Origin: Bacillota bacterium
GTDB lineage: Bacteria; Bacillota; Clostridia; Peptostreptococcales; Anaerovoracaceae
Direction: 5' to 3'
Assembly: GCA_016282655.1 (NCBI GenBank)
Contig: JAEELK010000175.1
Coordinates: forward strand, 1-5,795
Length of the DNA stretch: 5,795 nt
Below the pieces are notes generated by a model. It worked only from the letters and a program-made list of their open reading frames with translations. It had not been told where the DNA came from and made no database searches. The position numbers and the translations under genes were made by a program. Positions 1-5,795 of this stretch are shown here, piece by piece; the first letter of the stretch is position 1; every line of letters starts with the position of its first letter.

Positions 1-2020
1 CCTTCTTCGCGGTCTCGCCCGCCTTGGGGTACTGGTCCGCCACGCAGAATTCCTCCACGCTGCCGTTGCCGCCCTCGTCCTCTCCCGCCGCCGCGGCGAG
101 ATCCGCCTGCGTCAGCTTATAGCCGAGCTCCTTGCCCGCCAGGATGCCGATGGCGTCGCTGAGGCTCTGCCCGCTGAGGTCCGGCACCGTGGTATATTCG
201 CTCTTCAGCGCCTTCTGCTCCTCGGCGGTGTATTCCGGCCGGAGGTCCAGATAGCGCAGCACGTTTTCCATGATCTCTCTGGCGCAGGGCGCCGCCGTGA
301 CGCTGCCCGAGACCACGTCGCAGCTGGGCTCGTCCACCGTCACCAGCACGGAGATCTGCGGGTCGTCCATGGGCGCCATGCCCAGGAAGGAGGCGACGAC
401 TTCGCCGTTGTAGCCGCCGTTCGTGATCTTGTCCGCGGTGCCGGTCTTGCCGCCCACCCGGTAGCCCGGGATCTTGGCCTTGCCGCCGCCGCCCTCCGCG
501 ACCACCGACTCCATGATCCGGCACATCTCTTCCGCGGTCTTCGCGGAGATGACCTGCCGCACTTCCACCGGCGCGAATTCCTCCACGACATTGCCCTTCT
601 CGTCCAGCAGGGCCTTCACCAGGCGCGGCTGCATGAGCTTGCCGCCGTTCCCGATGCTGTTGACCGCCGTGAGCAGGCTGATGGGCGTCACCGCGATGCC
701 CTGGCCGTAGGAGATGGTCGCGAGCTCCACGGGGCCCACCGCGGCGAGGCTCTGGATCTGGTTCCCGGCTTCTCCCGGGAAGTCGATGCCGGTCTTTTCC
801 ATGAGGCCGAAATCGTTGAGGTATTTGTAGAAGGTCTCCTTGCCGATGCGCTGGGCCAGCGCGTTCATGACGGGGTTGCAGGAGTTCTGCACCGCCTGCG
901 CCAGCGTCTCCGTGCCGTGGGCGCTCGGATAGCGCCAGCAGTGCAGGGTCCTGCCCGCGATCTGGTAGATGCCGTGGCAGACGAATGTCTCGTTGACGTA
1001 AGTCAGGTTCTCCTCCAGCGCGATGGAGGTGGTCAGCAGCTTGAAGGTGGAGCCGGGCTCGTAGGTGTCCGTCACGAGCGGGTTGCGCCACATCTCGTTC
1101 CAGAAATCCTGCTGTCCCTCCGCGTCCAGCGTGTCGAAATAGGCCTTCTGCTCCGGGTCGAGCGGCGTGCGCGGATCGTTCACGTCAAAGCCCGGCGTGG
1201 AGGCCATGGCGAGCACGTCTCCGGTCTTGGGGTCCATGACCAGACAGGAGACCCGCTTCGCGCCGGTGGTCTCCCGCGCCGCGGCGATGGCCTTTTCCGC
1301 ATAGTGCTGGATGATGGAATCGATGGTCAGCTGGACGCCGTAGCCGTCCTCCGCCGAATAATACTTCTCCTTGCCGAAGGAGAGCTTTCCGCCCTTGGTG
1401 TCCGAGAGCTTGATCCAGCGGCCGGAGTTTCCGGAGAGCCGCGCCTCGTAGCGGCGCTCGATGCCGGTGAGCCCGCGGTTGTCGTCCGTGGTGCTGCCGA
1501 TCACGTGGCAGGCCAGGCTGCCCATCGGATAATAGCGCTTCACGTCCTCGGTGACGGAAACGCCCTTCAGCCCCGCGCTGCGGATCAGCGCGGCCTTGTC
1601 CTTGTCCACGTTCTTGGCGACCTTCACCATCGTCTTGTTCTGGTTCAGGATCTGCGTGATCTCGTCCGGATCCCTTTCCAGGATCTCGGCGAGCTTCTCC
1701 GCGGCGATGCGGACCAGGACCTGGTTTTCTTCTTCGGTCTCGCCCGACTTCAGAGCGGCCGGGCGCGCGAAGACGGTGTGGGTGGTGGCGCTGATGGCCA
1801 GCTCCACGCCGTTGCGGTCCGCGATGATGCCGCGCCGCGCCGTGACCTCGCTGTCGCGGGTCTGCTGCTGCGCCGCCATGACGGCGAAGTCCTGTCCGCG
1901 AACGATCTGCACCCATCCCACGCGAAAGACCAGAGCGACACAGACGACGCAGACGGCGAAGAAAAAGAACATCAGGCGCCGCTTGGGCTGTTTCTCTCTG
2001 GACTTCTTGGGGGGCTTCAT
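1..2020 (-). CDS. ftsI: Class B penicillin-binding protein with PASTA domain (FtsI/PBP2B/SpoVD family), C-terminus cut by window edge
   Basis: This is a membrane-anchored peptidoglycan DD-transpeptidase that cross-links septal or spore-cortex wall outside the membrane. The frame is open for 673 codons from ATG 2020 to the window edge with no stop. A basic N-terminus (residues 1-16) precedes one membrane segment (about 16-34), then a PBP dimerisation domain (about 57-220; 'RRGIIADRNG' at 62-71) and the transpeptidase domain (about 256-585). All three catalytic motifs are intact: STFK at 324-327 (nucleophile S324), SCN at 380-382 and KTGT at 525-528. A PASTA domain begins near 612 ('TVPDLSGQSL') and is still running at the edge. 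The start is supported by GAGG 8 nt upstream. It follows ftsL by 61 nt, the place of pbpB in Bacillus. The single visible PASTA domain and the C348/C361 pair resemble SpoVD, so a division or a sporulation role cannot be settled here. Family call is very sure, paralog call is not. Confidence 0.93.
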   Translation of the reverse strand, partial: MKPPKKSREKQPKRRLMFFFFAVCVVCVALVFRVGWVQIVRGQDFAVMAAQQQTRDSEVTARRGIIADRNGVELAISATTHTVFARPAALKSGETEEENQVLVRIAAEKLAEILERDPDEITQILNQNKTMVKVAKNVDKDKAALIRSAGLKGVSVTEDVKRYYPMGSLACHVIGSTTDDNRGLTGIERRYEARLSGNSGRWIKLSDTKGGKLSFGKEKYYSAEDGYGVQLTIDSIIQHYAEKAIAAARETTGAKRVSCLVMDPKTGDVLAMASTPGFDVNDPRTPLDPEQKAYFDTLDAEGQQDFWNEMWRNPLVTDTYEPGSTFKLLTTSIALEENLTYVNETFVCHGIYQIAGRTLHCWRYPSAHGTETLAQAVQNSCNPVMNALAQRIGKETFYKYLNDFGLMEKTGIDFPGEAGNQIQSLAAVGPVELATISYGQGIAVTPISLLTAVNSIGNGGKLMQPRLVKALLDEKGNVVEEFAPVEVRQVISAKTAEEMCRIMESVVAEGGGGKAKIPGYRVGGKTGTADKITNGGYNGEVVASFLGMAPMDDPQISVLVTVDEPSCDVVSGSVTAAPCAREIMENVLRYLDLRPEYTAEEQKALKSEYTTVPDLSGQSLSDAIGILAGKELGYKLTQADLAAAAGEDEGGNGSVEEFCVADQYPKAGETAKK

Positions 2021-2027
2021 TGGGCTT

Positions 2028-2033
2028 TCCTCT
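2028..2033 (-). promoter_or_regulatory. Ribosome binding site of the PBP gene
   Basis: The minus strand reads AGAGGA here, and its GAGG core ends 8 nt before ATG 2020. This fixes the start of the PBP gene, which is followed at once by a lysine-rich N-terminus and a membrane anchor as expected for the family. Confidence 0.75.
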
Positions 2034-2040
2034 GATATGC

Positions 2041-2066
2041 GAAATACGCGTCTGCGCGCGTATTTC
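2041..2066 (-). promoter_or_regulatory. Perfect hairpin between ftsL and the PBP gene
   Basis: GAAATACGCG (2041-2050) and CGCGTATTTC (2057-2066) are exact reverse complements separated by 6 nt, giving a 10-bp stem. It sits 7 nt upstream of the AGAGGA ribosome binding site of the PBP gene and 15 nt after the ftsL stop. No T-run follows on the minus strand, so it does not look like a normal intrinsic terminator. An mRNA processing, stability or translation role is possible but inferred only from position. Confidence 0.6.
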
Positions 2067-2081
2067 CGATTGCCGTATGGA

Positions 2082-2525
2082 TCACTGATAGGCGGCCGAT
2101 TTCAGGGCCACGCCGAAGTTGTGGATCTCCTCGCCGCCGACGTAGATCACCTCGTTCAGCGGCGCGTAGACCATGCCGAGCTCTTCCACCGCCCGCCGTT
2201 CTATGGTCTCGATGCCGGTGGCGGTCTTGATGGCCACCGTCAGGTTCGCGATGTCGTTGCGGACCGTTTCCTGCTGCGCTTCCAGCTGATTGATCCGGTA
2301 GGTGACGTCCGCGGAGTACGCCGTCAGGACGATCAGGACGATCAGGACCAGCCCGATGAGGAAGAGCAGCCCGACGGCGGTCTTCCGGTCTCTCGCGCTG
2401 ACCCGCAGCGTCTGCTGCGTCTGGCTGCGGCTCCTGCGGACCTTTGGTCCTTCCTCGGCCTTGAGTGCCAGTCCGTATTTCTGATAGTTGTTCTGGTACT
2501 CGTACCACTGCTCGGCTGCGATCAT
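2082..2525 (-). CDS. ftsL: FtsL-like cell division protein
   Basis: Small bitopic membrane protein (147 aa) of the divisome; FtsL acts with DivIC/FtsB and DivIB/FtsQ to recruit and activate septal wall synthesis. A cytoplasmic N-terminus rich in charged residues (1-49) precedes one membrane span (about 50-69, rich in V, L and I). A predicted coiled coil follows (about 74-101, 'YRINQLEAQQETVRNDIANL') and then the FtsL/DivIC-type ending 'IERRAVEELGMVY' (108-120). Sequence conservation in this family is low, so the call rests on topology, this ending and the location between rsmH and the PBP gene. ATG 2525 is chosen because AGGA lies 9 nt upstream. A TTG six codons earlier (2543) would give 153 aa but has no good ribosome binding site. 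The span contains three near-identical 9-nt units (2322-2348). The protein is somewhat longer than Bacillus FtsL, mainly in the cytoplasmic part. Confidence 0.85.
   Translation of the reverse strand: MIAAEQWYEYQNNYQKYGLALKAEEGPKVRRSRSQTQQTLRVSARDRKTAVGLLFLIGLVLIVLIVLTAYSADVTYRINQLEAQQETVRNDIANLTVAIKTATGIETIERRAVEELGMVYAPLNEVIYVGGEEIHNFGVALKSAAYQ
2322..2348 (-). repeat. Three-unit 9-bp tandem repeat inside the ftsL membrane span
   Basis: On the minus strand the units are GTCCTGATC, GTCCTGATC and GTCCTGACG. They are in frame and encode VLI-VLI-VLT (residues 60-68) in the hydrophobic core. The in-frame 9-nt period means unit gain or loss would change span length by three residues without a frameshift. 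Confidence 0.85.
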
Positions 2526-2534
2526 GTCTCTCTT

Positions 2535-2538
2535 TCCT
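2535..2538 (-). promoter_or_regulatory. Ribosome binding site that decides the ftsL start
   Basis: The minus strand has AGGA followed by AAGAGAGAC and then ATG 2525. This purine-rich stretch lies downstream of the alternative TTG at 2543, so it can serve only the ATG. It is the reason the 147-residue form is preferred. Confidence 0.6.
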
Positions 2539-2549
2539 GGCAAAAAGGG

Positions 2550-3485
2550 CTATGCCTTTTCGATCACTCTCAACTTTGCGCTGCGCGCTCTCGGATTCTC
2601 CGCCAGCTCTTCTTCGGAGGGCTGGATCGGCTTGCCTGCGACCTTGCGGACGTCGCTGACCTTGCCGCAGACGCAGACCGGAAGGTCCGGCGGGCAGGTG
2701 CAGGGATGCAGGCGCCGCTGGAAGGCCTCTTTCACGATCCGATCCTCCAGGGAATGGAAGGTGATGATGCAGAGGCGGCCGCCCGGGGCAAGGACGTCTA
2801 TGAAGTCGTCCACCGCCCGCGAGAGCTGGCCCAGCTCGTCGTTGACTTCGATGCGGAGCGCCTGAAAGGTCCGCTTGGCCGGGTGCGGGCCCTCTCTGCG
2901 GGCCGCCGCCGGCACGGCTGCTTTTATGATCTCCACGAGCTGCGCCGTGGAGCGCAGCGGGGCTTTCTTTCTGTTTTTTACGATGAAGGCGGCGATGCGG
3001 GAAGCCCATCGCTCCTCGCCGTAGTTCCGGATGATCCGGGCAAGCTCGGCTTCGCTGTAGCCGTTGACCACGTCCTCCGCCGTCAGGGACGCTTCCGCGT
3101 CCATGCGCATGTCCAGCGGGCCATCCTGCATATAAGAAAAACCGCGGGCAGCGCAGTCCAGTTGGAAGGAGGAAACGCCCAGGTCCAGCAGTGCGCCGGA
3201 TATGGACTCCACCTTCCTCTCTGCCAGCACCTCCTTGACGGAGGCGTAGCAGCTGTGGACCAGCTCCTTGCGGCAGGGGTAAGGCGCGAGACGCTCCCCC
3301 GCCGCGGCCAGAGCATCCCGGTCGCGGTCGATCCCTATCAAATATCCCTTTTGCGAGAGCGCGCTGCAGATGCCGGCGGCATGGCCCCCTCCCCCAAGGG
3401 TGCCGTCTACGTAGACACCGTCCGGCCGCAGCCGCAGCTGCTCCATACATTCATCAAAGAGCACGGACCTGTGGCGAAACTCCAT
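2550..3485 (-). CDS. rsmH: 16S rRNA (cytosine(1402)-N4)-methyltransferase RsmH (MraW)
   Basis: S-adenosylmethionine-dependent enzyme that N4-methylates C1402 of 16S rRNA in the 30S decoding centre. The protein is 311 aa, the normal family length, and appears complete. Visible family motifs are the SAM-binding loop 'DGTLGGGGHA' (27-36), 'GIDRD' (51-55), 'DLGVSS' (101-106), 'GPLDMRMD' (122-129), 'YGEERWASRIA' (155-165), 'HPAKRTFQALRIEVN' (201-215), 'FHSLEDRIVK' (243-252) and C-terminal 'NPRARSAKLR' (297-306). A helical insert lies between about 110 and 215. Near the end is a CxC-x6-CxC cluster (C262, C264, C271, C273), common in Firmicute homologues as far as I recall. ATG 3485 begins 'MEFRHRSVLFDE', the standard N-terminus, with GGGAG upstream overlapping the mraZ stop. 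It lies 11 nt after mraZ, so the two are almost certainly cotranscribed and probably translationally linked. Confidence 0.97.
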   Translation of the reverse strand: MEFRHRSVLFDECMEQLRLRPDGVYVDGTLGGGGHAAGICSALSQKGYLIGIDRDRDALAAAGERLAPYPCRKELVHSCYASVKEVLAERKVESISGALLDLGVSSFQLDCAARGFSYMQDGPLDMRMDAEASLTAEDVVNGYSEAELARIIRNYGEERWASRIAAFIVKNRKKAPLRSTAQLVEIIKAAVPAAARREGPHPAKRTFQALRIEVNDELGQLSRAVDDFIDVLAPGGRLCIITFHSLEDRIVKEAFQRRLHPCTCPPDLPVCVCGKVSDVRKVAGKPIQPSEEELAENPRARSAKLRVIEKA

Positions 3486-3492
3486 AGGCCCG

Positions 3493-3497
3493 CTCCC
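3493..3497 (-). promoter_or_regulatory. Ribosome binding site of rsmH, overlapping the mraZ stop
   Basis: The minus strand reads GGGAG, starting on the last base of the mraZ TAG stop and ending 7 nt before ATG 3485. A ribosome finishing mraZ covers this site, consistent with coupled translation (inference). Confidence 0.65.
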
Positions 3498-3925
3498 TAG
3501 ATGCCAAGCTCCGCCATCTTGGCGGCGATCTCGTCGTCGCAGAGGTTGTCCGTGCGGTACTGCTCGAGGACCTCACGGCTCCAGATCTCCACGTTGTCCA
3601 TGTTGCCCGTGGTGATCAGATCCTTTTCGATCTGCGCGTAGGCGCGCAAGGCCTGCGGAATGACCAGCCTCCCCTGTTTGTCCAGCTCGCATTCCACGGC
3701 GGCGCCTGTGAGGAAGCGGATGAAGGCCCTGGCGTCCTTGCTGGCCTTGGGCAGCGTGGCGAGCTTCTGCATGAAGCGCTCCCACTCTTCCATGGAATAG
3801 ATGACCAGGCAGCGGTCCAGGCCTTTGGTCAGGATGAAACGGAAGCCGAGCTCCTCGCGGAACTTGGCCGGAATGATGACCCTGCCCTTGTCGTCTATGG
3901 AGTTTTGATACTCTCCGATGAACAT
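3497..3925 (-). CDS. mraZ: Transcriptional regulator MraZ
   Basis: DNA-binding regulator of the division and cell wall cluster, known in several bacteria to bind short direct repeats in its own promoter region. The 142-residue protein has the family's usual length and its two SpoVT/AbrB-like units, each with a signature: 'DKGRVIIPAKFR' (12-23) and 'DKQGRLVIPQALR' (82-94). Family members form ring-shaped oligomers. ATG 3925 gives the canonical N-terminus 'MFIGEYQNSIDDKGR' and has GTGAGGA just upstream. A longer reading from GTG 4012 would add 29 residues unlike MraZ and would run through the promoter, so it is rejected. It is the first gene of the visible dcw run, with rsmH 11 nt downstream. 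The upstream promoter carries three TGG(T/A)G boxes, fitting autoregulation. Confidence 0.97.
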   Translation of the reverse strand: MFIGEYQNSIDDKGRVIIPAKFREELGFRFILTKGLDRCLVIYSMEEWERFMQKLATLPKASKDARAFIRFLTGAAVECELDKQGRLVIPQALRAYAQIEKDLITTGNMDNVEIWSREVLEQYRTDNLCDDEIAAKMAELGI

Positions 3926-3930
3926 CCTGT

Positions 3931-3937
3931 TCCTCAC
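3931..3937 (-). promoter_or_regulatory. Ribosome binding site of mraZ
   Basis: The minus strand reads GTGAGGA, with the GAGG core ending 6 nt before ATG 3925. It supports this start over the upstream GTG at 4012. Confidence 0.7.
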
Positions 3938-3965
3938 TTGTTCGGGGCGTCCCTGCCGCTCGCGC

Positions 3966-3979
3966 GGGGAACTTTCCCC
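3966..3979. repeat. Perfect 14-bp palindrome in the mraZ leader (proximal)
   Basis: GGGGAA-CT-TTCCCC is an exact inverted repeat with 6-bp arms and a 2-bp centre. It lies about 40 nt upstream of the mraZ start and downstream of the predicted transcription start. In RNA it could form a 5-bp stem with a 4-nt loop. As DNA it has the symmetry of a dimeric regulator site. Its function is unknown. Confidence 0.55.
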
Positions 3980-3980
3980 A

Positions 3981-3996
3981 ATACCATTGATGGTAT
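3981..3996. repeat. Perfect 16-bp palindrome abutting the MraZ operator
   Basis: ATACCAT-TG-ATGGTAT has exact 7-bp arms with a 2-bp centre. It starts right after the third TGG box and spans the expected transcription start (about 3993-3995). A protein bound here would meet the polymerase start site. It could be an operator for a second regulator, or an extension of MraZ binding (inference). Confidence 0.55.
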
Positions 3997-4021
3997 CTCC
4001 ACTATACACCACTTTTCACCA
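3997..4021 (-). promoter_or_regulatory. Probable MraZ operator: three TGG(T/A)G boxes at 10-bp period
   Basis: The minus strand has TGGTG (4021-4017), TGGTG (4011-4007) and TGGAG (4001-3997), each start exactly 10 bp from the next. All boxes therefore face the same side of the helix. E. coli MraZ is known to bind TGGGN direct repeats separated by 5 bp, which is the same architecture. Mollicute MraZ binds AAAGTG-type repeats, and AAAAGTGG occurs here too. Two boxes lie in the spacer and the third begins on the last base of the -10 element, so binding should block polymerase (inference). Confidence 0.8.
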
Positions 4022-4029
4022 TCAGACAA
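4001..4029 (-). promoter_or_regulatory. Sigma-A-type promoter of the mraZ operon
   Basis: On the minus strand, TTGTCT (4029-4024, 4 of 6 to TTGACA) and TATAGT (4006-4001, 5 of 6 to TATAAT) are separated by exactly 17 bp. A T7 run (4037-4031) lies just upstream of the -35 box and an A6 run (4049-4044) further up, resembling an UP-type element. The predicted start near 3993-3995 leaves a leader of about 70 nt. Confidence 0.75.
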
Positions 4030-4076
4030 GAAAAAAATGCCGCTTTTTTGGTATTTTCCTCCACCAAACATCCACG

Positions 4077-4114
4077 AAAAAGCCGGGCCACACCATATGG
4101 TGTGGCCCGGCTTT
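4077..4114 (-). terminator. lepA: Intrinsic terminator of lepA (perfect 36-bp palindrome)
   Basis: Positions 4079-4114 form an exact inverted repeat with 18-bp arms centred on CACCATATGGTG. The stem contains the GC-rich block GCCGGGCC. On the minus strand the stem runs into TTTTT (4081-4077). It lies 52 nt after the lepA stop and upstream of the mraZ promoter, so it should insulate the two units. The T-run is short, so efficiency is uncertain. On the plus strand only TTT follows. Confidence 0.85.
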
Positions 4115-4166
4115 AAGGCATACTATATCCTGTTTTCCTCAGAAACGACCGCTGTCCCGAAGCGTC

Positions 4167-5795
4167 CTATTTCCCCTTGTTGTCGTCGTATTTCAGCACG
4201 GCGGTGAAGGCCTCCTGCGGCACTTCGACGGTGCCGAACTGGCGCATGCGCTTCTTGCCTTCCTTCTGCTTCTCCAGCAGCTTCTTCTTGCGGGAGATGT
4301 CGCCGCCGTAGCACTTGGCGATGACGTCCTTGCGGTAGGCCTTGACGGTCTCGCGCGCGATGACCTTCTGCCCGATGGCCGCCTGGATGGGCACCTCGAA
4401 CTGGTGCATGGGGATGATCTCCTTGAGCTTCTCGCAGACGAAGCGCCCGCGCGCGTAGGCCTTGCTCTCGTGCACGATCATGGAGAAGGCGTCCACGAGC
4501 TCCTTGTTCAGCAGCACGTCCAGCTTCACCACGTCGGACTTCTGGTAGCGGTCGAACTCGTAGTCCAGCGAGCCGTAGCCGCGCGTCTTGGACTTCAGCG
4601 CGTCGAAGAAGTCGTAGATGACCTCGGCCAGCGGCATGTCGTAATGCAGGGCAACGCGGTCCTCCGTGATGTATTCCATGTGGCTCATGACGCCCCGGCG
4701 GTCCTGGCAGAGCTCCATGATGCTGCCCACGTATTCCTTGGGGATCATGATGTTCGCCTTCACCATGGGCTCGCGGATCTCTCTGATCTCCGTGAGCGGC
4801 GGCAGGTTGGAGGGGTTCTGGATCATCTCCTCCGTGCCGTCGTTTTTGATCACCTGATAGATGACGCTGGGGGCGGTGGTGACGATGTCCAGATCGAACT
4901 CGCGGTCCAGGCGCTCCACGATGATCTCCATGTGCAGCAGGCCCAGGAAGCCGCAGCGGAAGCCGTAGCCCAGCGCCTGCGAGGTCTCCGGCTCAAAGAG
5001 GAAGGCGGCGTCGTTCACCTGCAACTTTTCCAGCGCGTCCTTGACGCTTTCGTATTTCTCGTCTCCGGCGGGATAGATGCCGCAGTAGACCATGGACTGC
5101 ATCTTTTTGTAGCCCTTGAGCGGCTCCGTGGCCGGGTCCGACAGCAGGGTGATGGTGTCGCCCACCCGCGCGTCCGCCACCTGCTTGATGCTGGCGCAGA
5201 GATAGCCGACCTCGCCGGCGCGCAGGCAGCTGCTCGGCGTGGGGCCGGGCGCGTAGACGCCGACCTCCGTCACCTCGTAGGACTTCTGCGTGTTCATGAG
5301 GAGCACCTGGTCGCCTTTTTTGACGCTGCCGTCCATGATGCGCACGTAGATGACCACGCCTTTGTAGTTGTCGTAATAAGAGTCGAAGATCAGCGCCTTG
5401 AGCTTGCCGTCCAGGTCGCCCTTCGGCGCCGGGACCTTCTCCACGATGCCTTCCAGCACCTGCTCGATGTTGGTGCCGGCCTTGGCGGAGATCAAAGGCG
5501 CGTCGGAGGCGTCTATGCCGATGATGTCTTCGATCTCGTGGCGGACCTCCTCCGGCCGCGCGGAGGGCAGGTCGATCTTGTTGATCACGGGCATGATCTC
5601 CAGGTCTTCGTCCAGCGCCAGATAGACGTTCGCGAGCGTCTGCGCTTCCACGCCCTGGGTGGCGTCCACCACCAGCACCGCGCCCTCGCAGGCGGCAAGG
5701 CTGCGCGAGACTTCATACGTGAAGTCCACGTGGCCCGGGGTGTCGATGAGGTTGAATATGTATTCGTTTCCGTCGGAGGCCTTGTAGACGAGCCG
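4167..5795 (-). CDS. lepA: Elongation factor 4 (LepA), N-terminus cut by window edge
   Basis: Ribosome-associated translational GTPase of the EF-G type, known as EF4/LepA and linked to back-translocation or 30S biogenesis. The window shows 542 residues of an expected ~600. About 60 are missing, including the P-loop (G1) and G2. The visible part begins 'RLVYKASDG' and continues with G3 'DTPGH' (18-22), G4 'NKID' (72-75) and G5 'SAK' (103-105). An EF-Tu domain-2-like barrel and EF-G III/V-like domains follow, including '[14 protein letters not shown]' (278-291). The LepA-specific C-terminal domain carries '[13 protein letters not shown]' (495-507) and 'GKKRM' (513-517). There are no internal stops or shifts. 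The GTG at 5729 is the valine of GHVDF, not a start. It precedes mraZ on the same strand but has its own terminator. Confidence 0.98.
   Translation of the reverse strand, partial: RLVYKASDGNEYIFNLIDTPGHVDFTYEVSRSLAACEGAVLVVDATQGVEAQTLANVYLALDEDLEIMPVINKIDLPSARPEEVRHEIEDIIGIDASDAPLISAKAGTNIEQVLEGIVEKVPAPKGDLDGKLKALIFDSYYDNYKGVVIYVRIMDGSVKKGDQVLLMNTQKSYEVTEVGVYAPGPTPSSCLRAGEVGYLCASIKQVADARVGDTITLLSDPATEPLKGYKKMQSMVYCGIYPAGDEKYESVKDALEKLQVNDAAFLFEPETSQALGYGFRCGFLGLLHMEIIVERLDREFDLDIVTTAPSVIYQVIKNDGTEEMIQNPSNLPPLTEIREIREPMVKANIMIPKEYVGSIMELCQDRRGVMSHMEYITEDRVALHYDMPLAEVIYDFFDALKSKTRGYGSLDYEFDRYQKSDVVKLDVLLNKELVDAFSMIVHESKAYARGRFVCEKLKEIIPMHQFEVPIQAAIGQKVIARETVKAYRKDVIAKCYGGDISRKKKLLEKQKEGKKRMRQFGTVEVPQEAFTAVLKYDDNKGK

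Noticed and set aside
2021..2081. A sporulation sigma-E promoter ahead of the PBP gene (CATACGGC and CATATCAG words).
   Set aside because: The first word matches the -10 consensus poorly and has no credible -35 partner. The second would start transcription on top of the ribosome binding site.
2526..2543. TTG 2543 as the ftsL start.
   Set aside because: No ribosome binding site precedes it, whereas AGGA is well placed for ATG 2525.
2017..3450. A 477-codon minus-strand frame overlapping rsmH and ftsL, and similar frames at 117-1091 and 1185-1916.
   Set aside because: They are alternative-frame shadows of rsmH, ftsL and the PBP gene, low in complexity with no domain motifs. The PBP gene itself is open through 1-2020 in another frame.
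1551..3500. A 649-codon open frame on the plus strand, plus another at 917-2035.
   Set aside because: They lie antisense to the PBP, ftsL and rsmH genes, whose motifs are clear. Long antisense frames are expected in GC-rich DNA. Their translations show no recognisable domain and are rich in R, A, G and D.
3926..4012. N-terminal extension of mraZ from a GTG at 4012 (171 residues in total).
   Set aside because: The added 29 residues do not resemble MraZ, they run through the promoter and operator, and ATG 3925 has its own ribosome binding site and the canonical N-terminus.
4031..4049. A6 and T7 runs around GCGGCA read as a second terminator.
   Set aside because: The stem would be six A-T pairs only, with no GC base. 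The runs fit better as AT-rich DNA upstream of the -35 box.
1..5795. CRISPR array, tRNA or rRNA genes, insertion sequence, phage genes or an undescribed multi-gene system.
   Set aside because: No spaced direct repeats, RNA gene signatures, transposase motifs or terminal repeats were seen. The coding space is filled by five conserved housekeeping genes in standard order.

Overview
This window reads as a stretch of chromosome from a high-GC member of the Firmicutes, most likely class Clostridia. Three things suggest this: the gene order mraZ-rsmH-ftsL-(PASTA-containing class B PBP), Clostridia-like LepA and RsmH sequences, and strong G/C preference at third codon positions. The taxonomic call is an inference from protein character and synteny, not from a marker search.

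All five genes lie on the minus strand, so they are read from high to low coordinates. First comes lepA (elongation factor 4), which lacks its first ~60 residues at the right edge and ends at 4167. It is followed by a 36-bp perfect palindrome with a short U-run, which looks like its terminator. A 241-bp intergenic region (3926-4166) then holds the start of the division and cell wall (dcw) cluster. It contains a good sigma-A-type promoter (TTGTCT, 17 bp, TATAGT) overlapped by three TGG(T/A)G boxes at an exact 10-bp period, which look like an MraZ autoregulatory operator. Two short perfect palindromes follow in the presumed leader.

The cluster runs mraZ (3497-3925), rsmH (2550-3485), ftsL (2082-2525), then a class B penicillin-binding protein with a PASTA domain (1-2020, C-terminus beyond the left edge). 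The gaps are 11, 24 and 61 nt. The 61-nt gap before the PBP holds a perfect 10-bp-arm hairpin just upstream of its ribosome binding site.

Functionally, MraZ is the transcriptional regulator of the cluster and RsmH methylates 16S rRNA. FtsL is a bitopic divisome scaffold. The PBP is the septal (or spore-cortex) transpeptidase that works with FtsL-type partners. I found no mobile elements, CRISPR arrays, tRNAs, rRNAs or undescribed multi-gene system. The interest lies in the regulatory DNA of the mraZ leader and the ftsL-PBP gap. The rest of the coding content is a conventional, intact dcw start.
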